This document shows, one piece after another, positions 42,549 through 50,624 of a stretch of 64,000 nucleotides of DNA. Each line of letters begins with the position of its first letter. The stretch's first letter is position 1. The stretch comes from Paenibacillus sp. L3-i20 (GTDB lineage Bacteria > Bacillota > Bacilli > Paenibacillales > Paenibacillaceae): contig NZ_BQME02000002.1 of NCBI RefSeq assembly GCF_022180385.2, forward strand, positions 2,134,501 to 2,198,500, read 5' to 3'. The position numbers and the translations under genes were made by a program. Below the pieces are notes generated by a model. The model did not search any database. It saw only the letters and a program-made list of their open reading frames with translations, and had not been told where the DNA came from.

Positions 42549-43736
42549 GTGAAAACTGCACTTTGGCTTTATTTATTTCTATTTGTCGCTTTTTTTGATC
42601 TGCATGCGCAATATCCTATTCTTACTCCATTCGCCATTTCACTAGGAGCAGCGCCTTCCTTTATCGGATTAATGATGGGCATGTATTCGATTACCCATCT
42701 ACCGGGCAACCTTATAGCTGGATTCGGCGTCGATCGTTACGGCAGTAGACTATTTATCGTGTTCAGCTTATTCGCTGCAGGAGTAATTTTGTTATTTCAA
42801 GCATATGTAACAAATCCTTGGCAATTACTTCTTCTTCGCTCCATTAGCGGATTTGTACTTGCCTTCCTGTCCCCAGCTTGCCTAGCTTTATTAGCTCGAT
42901 TAACCGATGATCGAGCGGAGCAAGGCAAACTTATGGCTGGCAATGGGCTCGTCCATACGCTAGCTTCCGTCGTTTCGCCCGCTGCAGGTGCGTATTTAGT
43001 CGCAAAGATCGGATTTGGCACAGCTTTTACTGTTCTTGGCTGGATACTAATCGTAACAGCCCTCTGCGCATTGGTATTCATTAAAGACATCCATCGCAAG
43101 CTAGACGAGCAACAAATCCCAACCGACAAACAACATATACTTTCTAAACATAAGGTTAAGAAAGAACAAGAAAACGCGATTCCTCTGCCGTGGCTTATTT
43201 TTCTATTGCCCGTAGCCATTAGCTGCGCACAAGGCATATTATCGTTTGAGCTGCCCCTGCTTGCAAAAACAACTGATGCAATGATGACTACCGGTTTGCT
43301 TTTTTCTGTCATAAGTATTGGTGCACTAGTGACGTTAAGCATGTTTTTCTTGAATCGTTTTCCTGCGTTTTATCGCACGCTTCTAGGCGCCCTTAGCCTT
43401 GCACTTCTGTATTTCAGCATTGCTGCAGCAGTTCCTGTTCCACTGGCAGTAATGTTATTTGGGGTAGGTATGGCAAAAGGGATTATACTTCCTGCACTAT
43501 CCACATTGCTTATTGAAATGAGCGGCGGTGCGCGCTATGGACGAACCTTCTCTTTGTTGTCTATCGCTTTCTCTGTTGGCGCATTCCTTGGACCTATGCT
43601 GGCAGGGCAATTGAGAGACTATATTTCACCCTACTATATTGCTTTTATTGCTTTAATGATCGCATTAACCATTATGCCATTATACAAACTGCGACCTATC
43701 TCCTCGCCGCCAAACACCCATTTTAAAGGCGTATAG
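42549..43736 (+). CDS. Major facilitator superfamily transporter
   Basis: About 395 residues, 12 predicted spans with a central cytoplasmic loop (KDIHRKLDEQQIPTDKQHILSKHKVKKEQE, about 185-215). The MFS motif-A-like GFGVDRYGSRLF follows the second span. Substrate unknown. It resembles drug or sugar efflux MFS proteins generally. Start GTG 42549 is chosen, because AAGGAGG sits 8 bp upstream. The ATG at 42528 would put that site inside the gene. Confidence 0.87.
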   Translation: MKTALWLYLFLFVAFFDLHAQYPILTPFAISLGAAPSFIGLMMGMYSITHLPGNLIAGFGVDRYGSRLFIVFSLFAAGVILLFQAYVTNPWQLLLLRSISGFVLAFLSPACLALLARLTDDRAEQGKLMAGNGLVHTLASVVSPAAGAYLVAKIGFGTAFTVLGWILIVTALCALVFIKDIHRKLDEQQIPTDKQHILSKHKVKKEQENAIPLPWLIFLLPVAISCAQGILSFELPLLAKTTDAMMTTGLLFSVISIGALVTLSMFFLNRFPAFYRTLLGALSLALLYFSIAAAVPVPLAVMLFGVGMAKGIILPALSTLLIEMSGGARYGRTFSLLSIAFSVGAFLGPMLAGQLRDYISPYYIAFIALMIALTIMPLYKLRPISSPPNTHFKGV

Positions 43737-43868
43737 GTATTCGCACAAGGCATTCGTCTCACCCGCACATACAATACGGTGAGTCAAGTGACCAGTTAAC
43801 CTACCGATTACAATACCGGTCATGATGACTAACGACGCTGAGCGAAAAGAAAGAGGGTGACTCCATAG

Positions 43869-43985
43869 ATGTCATGCGCAAACTCTGTAGATAGAGGCTT
43901 TGAACATAATCACTCCAGAAATGTCGGCATAATTCTCGTATTGTTCATTTTACTTGTCATTATCGTATGTTCTGGATTCTGGTAA
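43869..43985 (+). CDS. YjcZ-family-like small sporulation peptide
   Basis: A 38-residue peptide, MSCANSVDRGFEHNHSRNVG followed by the hydrophobic IILVLFILLVIIVCSGFW. The single span near the C terminus and the GIILVLFILLVIIV pattern recall the YjcZ family of tiny Bacillus spore-associated membrane peptides. The ribosome site GAGGGTG is 10-11 bp upstream, and a strong terminator follows at 44006. Coding status is inferred from these signals. Confidence 0.65.
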   Translation: MSCANSVDRGFEHNHSRNVGIILVLFILLVIIVCSGFW

Positions 43986-44005
43986 GCTGATCATAACTTG
44001 ATCCG

Positions 44006-44043
44006 AAGCAAGCGACAGTTACTAAACTGTACGCTTGCTTTTT
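44006..44043 (+). terminator. Terminator after the YjcZ-like peptide gene
   Basis: AAGCAAGCG pairs with CGCTTGCTT, with an inner ACAGT/ACTGT stem and T5 downstream on the plus strand. Confidence 0.88.
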
Positions 44044-44109
44044 CATTTAGTGTACTTTTGGTGATACACTATTCTTATACTGTTATTACATGGTTTAAGG
44101 AGGAACAAG

Positions 44110-44481
44110 ATGGATATTGCCATAATCGTTGAGGGTAAAAACGATAAAGCTCGATTAAGACGGGTGCTGCACAATACCATTAGTATTTATTGTACCTTCG
44201 GCACACCTGGTACGGATCAACTTGAGAAGCTGCGCAAGGACATTAACGATAGTCATGTGTTTATTTTCACTGACAATGATTCATCAGGGCGAAGAATTCG
44301 CCGAATGATACGAGATTTATTTCCTGATGCTGAACATATTTACACTAGAAGAGGTTATTCGGGGGTAGAGAACACTCCAGAAGACTATTTAATTAGCCAA
44401 TTAGAAAAAGCGGGACTCGATGCGCATATTATTTATCCTGCGCCGAGCCCCGCTTCCATATGGAACAAACATGAATTTTAA
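44110..44481 (+). CDS. Stand-alone toprim-domain protein
   Basis: 123 residues consisting of a toprim fold: IAIIVEGKNDKARLRR with the catalytic-type Glu, and VFIFTDNDSSGRRIRRM with the DxD pair. This is the nucleotidyl-transfer and cleavage core shared by RNase M5, primases and small toprim nucleases. The VEGKND and DxD-SG-R pattern is closest to RNase M5-like and DUF4093-type proteins, but the M5 C-terminal domain is absent. Convergent with the sco1 gene, and their ends overlap by 4 bp. AAGGAGG precedes the ATG. Confidence 0.82.
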   Translation: MDIAIIVEGKNDKARLRRVLHNTISIYCTFGTPGTDQLEKLRKDINDSHVFIFTDNDSSGRRIRRMIRDLFPDAEHIYTRRGYSGVENTPEDYLISQLEKAGLDAHIIYPAPSPASIWNKHEF

Positions 44482-45092
44482 AGCAATTTATTAATTTGTT
44501 GTACGATGTAATCGGGAGTGAGTTCTAAATCACTGCCGTTTATCCATTCGCGAATTTGTCCATCTCCATCAACAAGTGTAATAATATTGAAATGGGCAAA
44601 TTCGTTTGTTTCTTTATCCTTCATTACACCAACCTCAAAACTTCTGGCAAGATCAATCGTCGCCTGTTCTTCGCCCCTTAGAAAATGCCAACCATCGAAT
44701 TCAGCGGACGTGTTGTTAGCAAATTCACGGATGACCTCCGGTGTATCACGCGTAGGGTCAAATGTAATGGAGATAAGTTCTGCTTTTGTACCAAGTGTCC
44801 CTTGCTCTCTAAGCTTCTCTTGAACTTGAGACAATATGAATGTAGTTGGCGGACAAACATCCGGACAATTAGCAAAATAAAAATATACGAGTCTCGCTTT
44901 ACCTTTAGTTGATTCTAAAGATACAGCTTTTCCATTGATGTCATTCATCTCAAAAGCAGGAGCTGCTTGCTGAATAGGCAATGGCTGCTCAGCTTTCCAT
45001 ACGTAAGTAAATAGTAAATAAATACCCATTGCTAAACATAATGCTAAGACTGCAATTTTAAAGCTATGTTTACGTAAGAAACTCAATTCCAT
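44478..45092 (-). CDS. SCO1/SenC-family copper chaperone
   Basis: 204 residues. One N-terminal span anchors a thioredoxin-like domain outside the membrane. The copper ligands are visible: the two Cys of FANCPDVCPPTTF (about 75-79) and the His of NEFAHFNIITLV (about 167). SCO proteins load the CuA centre of cytochrome c oxidase. The gene follows ctaB, which makes heme O for the same enzyme, so this is an oxidase-assembly unit. B. subtilis YpmQ is the comparable protein. Confidence 0.92.
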   Translation of the reverse strand: MELSFLRKHSFKIAVLALCLAMGIYLLFTYVWKAEQPLPIQQAAPAFEMNDINGKAVSLESTKGKARLVYFYFANCPDVCPPTTFILSQVQEKLREQGTLGTKAELISITFDPTRDTPEVIREFANNTSAEFDGWHFLRGEEQATIDLARSFEVGVMKDKETNEFAHFNIITLVDGDGQIREWINGSDLELTPDYIVQQINKLL

Positions 45093-45158
45093 TCACTCTC
45101 CCGCATCCTATTACAGCCTTATTTTTCACTTCCGTTAAAGAGCACCAATCATAAAATA

Positions 45159-46016
45159 TTAAGTAAACGTCGTATTGGCAATCATCGCAATAAAAACGAT
45201 CATTAAATAGTTAACTGATATTAAAAAATTCGTTTTGGCCCATTTCTCTGTATCCTTAGCAGATATTCCACCAAGGGTATGGAATAACCAAACTAGGCTG
45301 AGTATAACCGAAATGATTAAGAAATAAATGCCTACATAGTTGTAAGTGTACATAAGTACAACCGTTGGAAACAGAAGCAACACATAAGGAATCATTTGAA
45401 GCTTCGTACGCTTAATCCCTTTGACAACTGGTAATAGCGGATATCCAGCTGCACGGTATTCCTCAACACGACGAATAGCAAGTGACCAAAAGTGAGCAGG
45501 TTGCCATAGGAATAATAATGCAAAGAGCAACCAAGCGCCTGCGTCAACTTCACCCGTTACAGCACAATATCCAATTACAGGAGGCATAGCCCCAGAGATA
45601 CCGCCAATTGACGTACTCCATGTCGATGTGCGTTTAAGCCACATCGTATAAATAATGATATAAACAAACCAACCTAATAGACCAAGCCAACCAGAAATCG
45701 GATTTACCAGTGTAAATAATACTGTAATTCCTGCAACACCCATAATCATGCCGTATGCAAGAACCGAACTCGGCTTCATTCTGCCCATCGGCAACGTACG
45801 ATTTCTAGTACGCTCCATCTTCTTGTCCAGTTCGCGATCCCAGTAGTTGTTCACTACTGTGGCCGAAGCCATCGTTAGCGTAGAACCGATCAACGTCCAT
45901 ATCAATAGCAGGAAATTAATATCCCACTTAGCAGCAACCCAAAAGCCTCCCAATGCAGCGAACATGTTCAGTTGCAGGAGTCGTGGTTTGGTTAATGCAA
46001 TCAAATCCTTCAGCAC
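45159..46016 (-). CDS. ctaB: Protoheme IX farnesyltransferase (heme O synthase)
   Basis: 285 residues, UbiA prenyltransferase family with about nine spans. The first Asp-rich motif NNYWDRELDKKMERTRNRTLP (about 66-86) and the second loop YTMWLKRTSTWST are present. It farnesylates protoheme to heme O, the substrate of CtaA at 29.5-30.4 kb. Start GTG 46016 with GGGAGG 8 bp upstream. The sco1 gene follows 66 bp later. The ctaCDEF oxidase genes are not in the window. Confidence 0.95.
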   Translation of the reverse strand: MLKDLIALTKPRLLQLNMFAALGGFWVAAKWDINFLLLIWTLIGSTLTMASATVVNNYWDRELDKKMERTRNRTLPMGRMKPSSVLAYGMIMGVAGITVLFTLVNPISGWLGLLGWFVYIIIYTMWLKRTSTWSTSIGGISGAMPPVIGYCAVTGEVDAGAWLLFALLFLWQPAHFWSLAIRRVEEYRAAGYPLLPVVKGIKRTKLQMIPYVLLLFPTVVLMYTYNYVGIYFLIISVILSLVWLFHTLGGISAKDTEKWAKTNFLISVNYLMIVFIAMIANTTFT

Positions 46017-46262
46017 GAAGTTAGCCTCCCAAGTTATGCGACAAGGCGCTTAACACGCCTATCTTTCATTGATGAATCGACTCTAATCATACAGAAAAAA
46101 ACCTACTGTGACAACGTTCCCCGCCTTTGTTCAATAATTCGACACTCAATATGTGACAATTCAATTTCTATTTCATTAGTAACCAATCCTCCCATCCTTC
46201 AATACAATAACCATGTGGTGTAACGCCTATCAGATCACGAAGGGAAGTGAGGGGTCTAATCT

Positions 46263-46685
46263 ATGGCTGTTATCAAAACGAACGCTGAAGATACGAAGAT
46301 GCTCGCTCGTCTGCTTAGAGCTGAAGCAGAGGGTGAAGGTGAGCTCGGCATGCTAATGGTTGGCAACGTCGGTGTCAATCGCATACGCGGCAATTGTCTC
46401 GATTTCAAAAACATACGCTCCATTCCGGATATGGTCTATCAGAGCCCTGGGGGCTTTGAAGCTATCCAAAAAAGCTACTTTTATCAAAAGGCGAGAGAGA
46501 GTGAAATTCGCCTAGCTAAGCGCGTTATTAGTGGGGAGCGTCAGCATCCTGCTTCCAATGCGCTTTGGTTCTACCGACCAACAGGCGGTTGCCCAAGCAC
46601 ATGGTGGGATCAAGCCAATAGCGGACGATATAAGGCACATTGCTTCTTCGTTCCTCAATCCGGTGAGTGTCCTGCCGTATTTTAA
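46263..46685 (+). CDS. cwlJ: Spore cortex-lytic enzyme CwlJ
   Basis: 140 residues, SleB-type cell wall hydrolase domain without signal peptide or peptidoglycan-binding domain, which is the CwlJ form. The RLLRAEAEGEGELGMLMVGNVGVNR block contains the conserved Glu, followed by FEAIQKSYFYQKA and ALWFYRPTGGCPSTWWDQ. It degrades cortex peptidoglycan during Ca-dipicolinate-triggered germination and needs GerQ, encoded 40 bp downstream, for its place in the coat. The promoter is expected to depend on a mother-cell sigma factor, but I could not define one. Confidence 0.94.
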   Translation: MAVIKTNAEDTKMLARLLRAEAEGEGELGMLMVGNVGVNRIRGNCLDFKNIRSIPDMVYQSPGGFEAIQKSYFYQKARESEIRLAKRVISGERQHPASNALWFYRPTGGCPSTWWDQANSGRYKAHCFFVPQSGECPAVF

Positions 46686-46724
46686 GAAATAATTTCTAAA
46701 GAGCGAAAGAGAGGATTAACAAGT

Positions 46725-47249
46725 ATGAATAATAATTACGGTTACAAACAGCAAGTGAGCATGGCGAATATGGGACCGAATGTGTCGCCCTATGGAGCCA
46801 ATCAATCCTATGGTTATGGCGGAGGTTATCCGCAATATGCTCAGCCATACTATGCGCAACAATCTGCGACTATATCAGCAATGCAAGCTCCGAGTTCTAC
46901 AGTACCTCCAGTGCCTAGCGGTGCCTTTGTTACACCAAGCGGCGGAAGTATTGTTACAGTACCTGCTACTGAAGAATCCTACGTAGAAAATATTCTTAGA
47001 CTTAATCGTGGTAAACTTGCTACATTTTATATGACTTACGAAAACAATCGGGAGTGGAATGCAAAAATTTTTAAAGGTATTATCGAAGCAGCAGGTCGTG
47101 ATCATATCGTCATTAGTGATCCTTCTACGGGCATGCGCTACTTACTACTCATGTTGAATTTGGATTACGTTACATTTGATGAACCAATTAAATATGAATA
47201 TCCGTTCCATGGCAGCGTCGTAACACCTAGCACTCCAATGAGTAGCTAA
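46725..47249 (+). CDS. gerQ: Spore coat protein GerQ
   Basis: 174 residues. The N-terminal half is low-complexity and rich in Tyr, Gly, Gln, Asn and Pro. The C-terminal domain (ESYVENILRLNRGKLATFYMTYENNREWNAKIFKGIIEAAGRDHIVISDPSTGMRY in outline) is the conserved GerQ part. GerQ is a cross-linked coat protein required to keep CwlJ in the spore. Pairing with cwlJ is the standard arrangement. Tyr-Gly-rich N termini are common in coat proteins. Confidence 0.94.
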   Translation: MNNNYGYKQQVSMANMGPNVSPYGANQSYGYGGGYPQYAQPYYAQQSATISAMQAPSSTVPPVPSGAFVTPSGGSIVTVPATEESYVENILRLNRGKLATFYMTYENNREWNAKIFKGIIEAAGRDHIVISDPSTGMRYLLLMLNLDYVTFDEPIKYEYPFHGSVVTPSTPMSS

Positions 47250-47252
47250 TCA

Positions 47253-47287
47253 AGAGGAATAGTATCTCCCCCAAATACTATTCCTCT
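47253..47287. terminator. Hairpin between gerQ and the next convergent gene
   Basis: AGAGGAATAGTAT pairs perfectly with ATACTATTCCTCT around a 9-nt loop. The T tract is poor, but the position between convergent genes suits a terminator. Confidence 0.65.
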
Positions 47288-47297
47288 CAACATCCCA

Positions 47298-47594
47298 CTA
47301 TGATGTGATTGTAGTTATCGATTTGAATGTCCAAACATTCAGCTTCGCTGGTCCGCCCACGATCCATTGCGAAAGCTCGAACCACGGAGAACGCCTACTT
47401 GCGCGTTCTTCTTTTATTTGCTCCGCATTCTCTTTGCTATCTGTCGTCCAAACTTCCACAAACAAACATGGTTGATCTGTTCCTTCATACACATGGACAT
47501 GAAGTGCTGTCTCCTGTTGAAGCTTAGTTGATGCAGCCAAATAAAGTTCTCTTTGTTCGGGCATAATACGATACTCCGCAAAACAAATGTACAT
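47298..47594 (-). CDS. Small hypothetical protein, possibly monooxygenase-like (ABM fold)
   Basis: 98 residues from ATG 47594 (MYICFAEYRI). The alternating pattern (MYICFAEYRIMPEQRELYLAAS..., HVYEGTDQPCLFVEVWTT, KENAEQIKEERASRRSPWFELSQWI) suits a ferredoxin-like alpha/beta-barrel domain such as the antibiotic biosynthesis monooxygenase family. That fold call is inference. GAGGAG lies 11 bp upstream. The longer GTG start at 47615 would include it. No operon partner. Confidence 0.65.
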   Translation of the reverse strand: MYICFAEYRIMPEQRELYLAASTKLQQETALHVHVYEGTDQPCLFVEVWTTDSKENAEQIKEERASRRSPWFELSQWIVGGPAKLNVWTFKSITTITS

Positions 47595-47684
47595 ATGAAT
47601 TGGTGCTCCTCTCACTTATATTGATAAAGTTCCCTTACTGAGTGAATACTAATCCTAATCATTTGAACAGGGGGACTTCACCAT

Positions 47685-48671
47685 ATGGATACTGGTACAC
47701 ATCTCGTCATGGGCATCGGACTGGCAGGCTTAGCAATGGTAGATCCAGTCGTTGCAGCAAACCCAACTATTTTGACAGCAGTACTTATCGGCACAGTAGC
47801 AGGATCGCAAGCACCAGATCTCGATAACCTTCTCCGGCTCAAAGGAAATGCATGTTATATTCGAAACCACAGAGGTATTTCCCACTCCATTCCCGCTATC
47901 TTCATTTGGGCAATAGCAATTACTGGATTGCTTCAATTACTTTACAAAGGAAGCTTGCCTTGGCTGCATGTCGGAGGGTGGGTGTTGCTATCTGTTGCTC
48001 TTCATGTATTTACCGACTTATTTAATGCTTATGGCACGCAGGCGATGCGACCGTTTAACGAAACATGGATCTCTTGGAATATAATCCACATATTTGATCC
48101 CGTTCTGTTCACAGTCCATATTATAGCCATTTTACTTTGGTCAGCCAATCTCGTAAATCCAGCTATGTTATTCCCGATCATGTATTTGTTCCTTACCGTC
48201 TACTTCATATGGCGAACAATTACTGCGAAACGGACAGTGAAGTGGCTTCCTAGCTTGGATAAAACACATAAAAAAAGCGATACCTATTTTGCAATACCAA
48301 CGATATCTCTTTCTATATGGAATATCGTGAAGCAATCCACTGATGGAACCTTCTCCGTTGGCAATCTCCGCGGAAGATCATTGAAGTGGCTCGACAAAGT
48401 TCAGTGCTCCAGCCATCCGGCGGTGGAAAAATCAAAAAATGATGCTGGCATTCGATCCTTCCGATACTTTACGAGCTTTGCATGTGCTGATGTGAAGGAG
48501 CATAGTTGGGGCTACGAAGTAAGATGGTCTGATGTAAGATATCGTCATCGCAAGCAATATCCATTTGTAGCCGTACTTCTTATGAACAAACAATTTGAAA
48601 CAGTCGGTTCTTATGTTGGCTGGTTAAGTGATGATCGATTGATGAAGAGATTACGGATGGATACGTATTAA
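47685..48671 (+). CDS. YfhP-like membrane-bound metal-dependent hydrolase
   Basis: 328 residues: an N-terminal membrane domain of the YdjM/YfhP group with His/Asp motifs at GTHLVMGIGLAGL, SQAPDLDNLLR and IRNHRGISHSIPA, and ALHVFTDLFNAYGTQAM, followed by a soluble C-terminal part of about 130 residues. The family is annotated as metal-dependent hydrolases. B. subtilis YfhP is a negative regulator of a neighbouring operon. Substrate unknown. GGGGG precedes the ATG by 8-10 bp. Confidence 0.85.
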   Translation: MDTGTHLVMGIGLAGLAMVDPVVAANPTILTAVLIGTVAGSQAPDLDNLLRLKGNACYIRNHRGISHSIPAIFIWAIAITGLLQLLYKGSLPWLHVGGWVLLSVALHVFTDLFNAYGTQAMRPFNETWISWNIIHIFDPVLFTVHIIAILLWSANLVNPAMLFPIMYLFLTVYFIWRTITAKRTVKWLPSLDKTHKKSDTYFAIPTISLSIWNIVKQSTDGTFSVGNLRGRSLKWLDKVQCSSHPAVEKSKNDAGIRSFRYFTSFACADVKEHSWGYEVRWSDVRYRHRKQYPFVAVLLMNKQFETVGSYVGWLSDDRLMKRLRMDTY

Positions 48672-48685
48672 CATTGACTAGACTA

Positions 48686-48714
48686 AGCCCCTTCCTGCAC
48701 AATGGGAAGGGGCT
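48686..48714 (+). terminator. Terminator after the YfhP-like gene
   Basis: AGCCCCTTCC pairs with GGAAGGGGCT. The T tract is short (TATAATT). Confidence 0.7.
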
Positions 48715-48741
48715 ATAATTCTACTATTGGACTTGAAACGT

Positions 48742-48776
48742 AAAACGAAGCCCAAGGTTTCCCTTGGGCTTCGTTT
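48742..48776. terminator. Terminator of the SASP gene
   Basis: AAACGAAGCCCAAGG pairs with CCTTGGGCTTCGTTT around a very short loop, with T-rich flanks on both strands. Confidence 0.88.
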
Positions 48777-48802
48777 ATAGATCAATCATTGTGTATGAGA
48801 AG

Positions 48803-49015
48803 CTATTGACGGTAGCCGCCGGACAATTGTTGCTCCGCGATTTGGACAAGCTTCTTCGTAATGTATCCTCCAAGCGAACCTGCGTCGCGCGTTGATACGT
48901 TTCCGTAATAGCCATCTGCCGGGATTTGTACACCGAGTTCTTGCGCTGCCTCAAGTTTTAATTGATTCAGTGCTTGCGATGCTTGTGGGACAATTAGTTG
49001 GTTGCTTCCTGCCAT
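48803..49015 (-). CDS. Alpha/beta-type small acid-soluble spore protein
   Basis: 70 residues with both SASP signatures: KLEAAQELGV, equivalent to the GPR protease cleavage region, and GYYGNVSTRDAGSLGGYITKKLVQIAEQQL, the DNA-binding stretch. These proteins coat and protect DNA in the dormant spore and are degraded at germination. The cleavage region is somewhat divergent (LEAAQE instead of the common EIASE). AAAGGAG precedes the ATG. Expression is expected in the forespore. Confidence 0.95.
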   Translation of the reverse strand: MAGSNQLIVPQASQALNQLKLEAAQELGVQIPADGYYGNVSTRDAGSLGGYITKKLVQIAEQQLSGGYRQ

Positions 49016-49154
49016 AAGGTATTTCTCCTTTCGTCCTCTGCACTTTTGATGTATTGCAAGCTTGCAAAGTTATTATGTGCATCGTCTTAAAAACTATGCT
49101 TCATTCTAAAAAATATTTATAGCGGTCTCAAATTGTCTAAGGAGTGTTCTATAA

Positions 49155-49352
49155 TTGTCTAAACCACTATCACTGTTTTTTGCTTCTTTATCTATCTTGT
49201 TTATGAGTGCAACCGCAATCTCCATCAGCCATAGCGGCTGGCTAGTCTTGCTTTTTGGTTTGCTTTCCTTTTTCAGTGTTGGCGCAGGCTTTATTACAAA
49301 GGCACGTCTTAGAAGAAAAAATCAAGAGGCTAAAACAAAAAATAACAATTGA
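49155..49352 (+). CDS. Small two-span membrane protein (YlaF/DUF5325-like)
   Basis: 65 residues: two hydrophobic helices (LSLFFASLSILFMSATAISIS and WLVLLFGLLSFFSVGAGFITKA) and a basic, Lys/Asn-rich tail (RLRRKNQEAKTKNNN). The shape resembles the DUF5325/YlaF family, but the identification is tentative. The start is TTG 49155 with AAGGAG about 10 bp upstream. It is followed by a terminator shared with trpS. Confidence 0.68.
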   Translation: MSKPLSLFFASLSILFMSATAISISHSGWLVLLFGLLSFFSVGAGFITKARLRRKNQEAKTKNNN

Positions 49353-49376
49353 ATTCTCTCTAAAATGTTATGCAAA

Positions 49377-49413
49377 ATAAAAACAGCCACCGCATCATTG
49401 CCCACGGTGGCTA
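49377..49413. terminator. Terminator of trpS
   Basis: AGCCACCG pairs with CGGTGGCT around a 12-nt loop. On the minus strand TTTTTATTTT follows. Confidence 0.9.
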
Positions 49414-49426
49414 TTCGTATGTTATT

Positions 49427-50416
49427 TTATCCTCTTGGATTCAAGAAACCCATCTTTTCTTTTACTTCCGCTATCGTCTTCTCAGCTATTAAAGATGCTC
49501 TTTCAGCACCTTGTTTCAAAATGTCATGGATTTCGCCAGTACGACGAATTTCATTATATCTCGTTTGTATAGGTTCTATTACAGCAACGACATGCTCCGC
49601 CAAATCCTTCTTGAATGGACCATAACCTTGTCCATCGTATTTAGCTTCAATCTCATCTAAAGACATTCCTGCACAATGAGAGTAAATCCCCATCAAGTTA
49701 CTAATTTCAGGCTTATTAGCAGGATCATACTTCACTTCACGACCAGAGTCTGTCGTTGCACGGCTTATTTTTTTTCTAATAACATCAGGAGGATCAAGCA
49801 AAGCGATAAAACTTCCCACGTTAGGGTTGCTTTTACTCATCTTCTTGCTGGCATTATCTAATGACATCACTCGTGCACCAACTTTAGGGATAAACGGTTC
49901 CGGAATCGTAAATGTTGAACCGAAGCGTTGATTGAAACGATGTGCAAGATCTCTTGTTAGCTCCAGATGTTGCTTCTGATCATCGCCTACTGGTACAAGA
50001 TCAGCATTATAGATCAAAATATCAGCAGCCATAAGTGCAGGATAAACAAAAAGTCCTGCTCCTACAGAATCCTTACCTGATGACTTGTCCTTGAATTGCG
50101 TCATCCGTTCAAGCTCACCCATATTGGTCAGAGTAGTAAATAACCAGCCAAGCTCAGCATGAGCACGGACATGAGATTGAACGAATACATTAGCTTTTGC
50201 AGGATCGATTCCAGCAGCAATAAACAAAGCAGCGACAGACTCTGTTTGTTCCCTAAGAGCGCCCGGTTCTTGCGGAACCGTCACCGCATGTAAATCCACA
50301 ACCATAAAATAACATTCTTCGGTATGCTGAAGCTTAATAAAATTTTGCATAGCACCAATGTAATTGCCTAATGTAAGTTGCCCGCTGGGCTGTATACCTG
50401 ATAATACTTTTTTCAT
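49427..50416 (-). CDS. trpS: Tryptophanyl-tRNA synthetase
   Basis: About 329 residues, class I synthetase. The HIGH-type motif is PSGQLTLGNYIGA (about 10-20), and KMSKS is present in NASKKMSKSNPNV (about 193). The tryptophan-pocket and ATP regions (DLHAVTV, LMAADILIYNADLVPVGDDQKQHLELTRDLAHRFN) are intact. ATG 50416 is preferred, with AAGGAG 10 bp upstream. ATG 50425 almost touches that site. I see no T-box leader in the short upstream gap. Confidence 0.96.
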   Translation of the reverse strand: MKKVLSGIQPSGQLTLGNYIGAMQNFIKLQHTEECYFMVVDLHAVTVPQEPGALREQTESVAALFIAAGIDPAKANVFVQSHVRAHAELGWLFTTLTNMGELERMTQFKDKSSGKDSVGAGLFVYPALMAADILIYNADLVPVGDDQKQHLELTRDLAHRFNQRFGSTFTIPEPFIPKVGARVMSLDNASKKMSKSNPNVGSFIALLDPPDVIRKKISRATTDSGREVKYDPANKPEISNLMGIYSHCAGMSLDEIEAKYDGQGYGPFKKDLAEHVVAVIEPIQTRYNEIRRTGEIHDILKQGAERASLIAEKTIAEVKEKMGFLNPRG

Positions 50417-50589
50417 CTCATTCATTCTCCTTGCTTAAAAGTGCTGATTTTGCATTAAACCCGATTATAACCCTGCTTAATGTAAAGTCAAGGAGCGCTA
50501 CTTTAGTTCAATCACTATTTAATTGGACAAGCTTAAGAAATTTGTCCTATCGTCAAAACAAGCAGCATAAGATATACTACAATTATGAA

Positions 50590-50604
50590 TCGTAATTATT
50601 ACAA
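50590..50604. promoter_or_regulatory. Zur-like operator upstream of the permease pair
   Basis: TCGTAATTATTACAA matches the B. subtilis Zur core TCGTAATNATTACGA at 14 of 15 positions. It ends 20 bp before the permease ATG, a place where bound Zn-Zur would block transcription. Confidence 0.72.
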
Positions 50605-50624
50605 TTAAGAAAGGGAATAATTGC

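Noticed and set aside
43999..44043. Small RNA candidate around the strong hairpin
   Set aside because: The hairpin is fully explained as the terminator of the YjcZ-like peptide gene.
49016..49080. Sigma-G promoter of the SASP gene (CATAATA with a GCATAG-like -35)
   Set aside because: The -10 is fair, but the -35 match and spacing are poor, so it was not listed as a feature although forespore control is expected.
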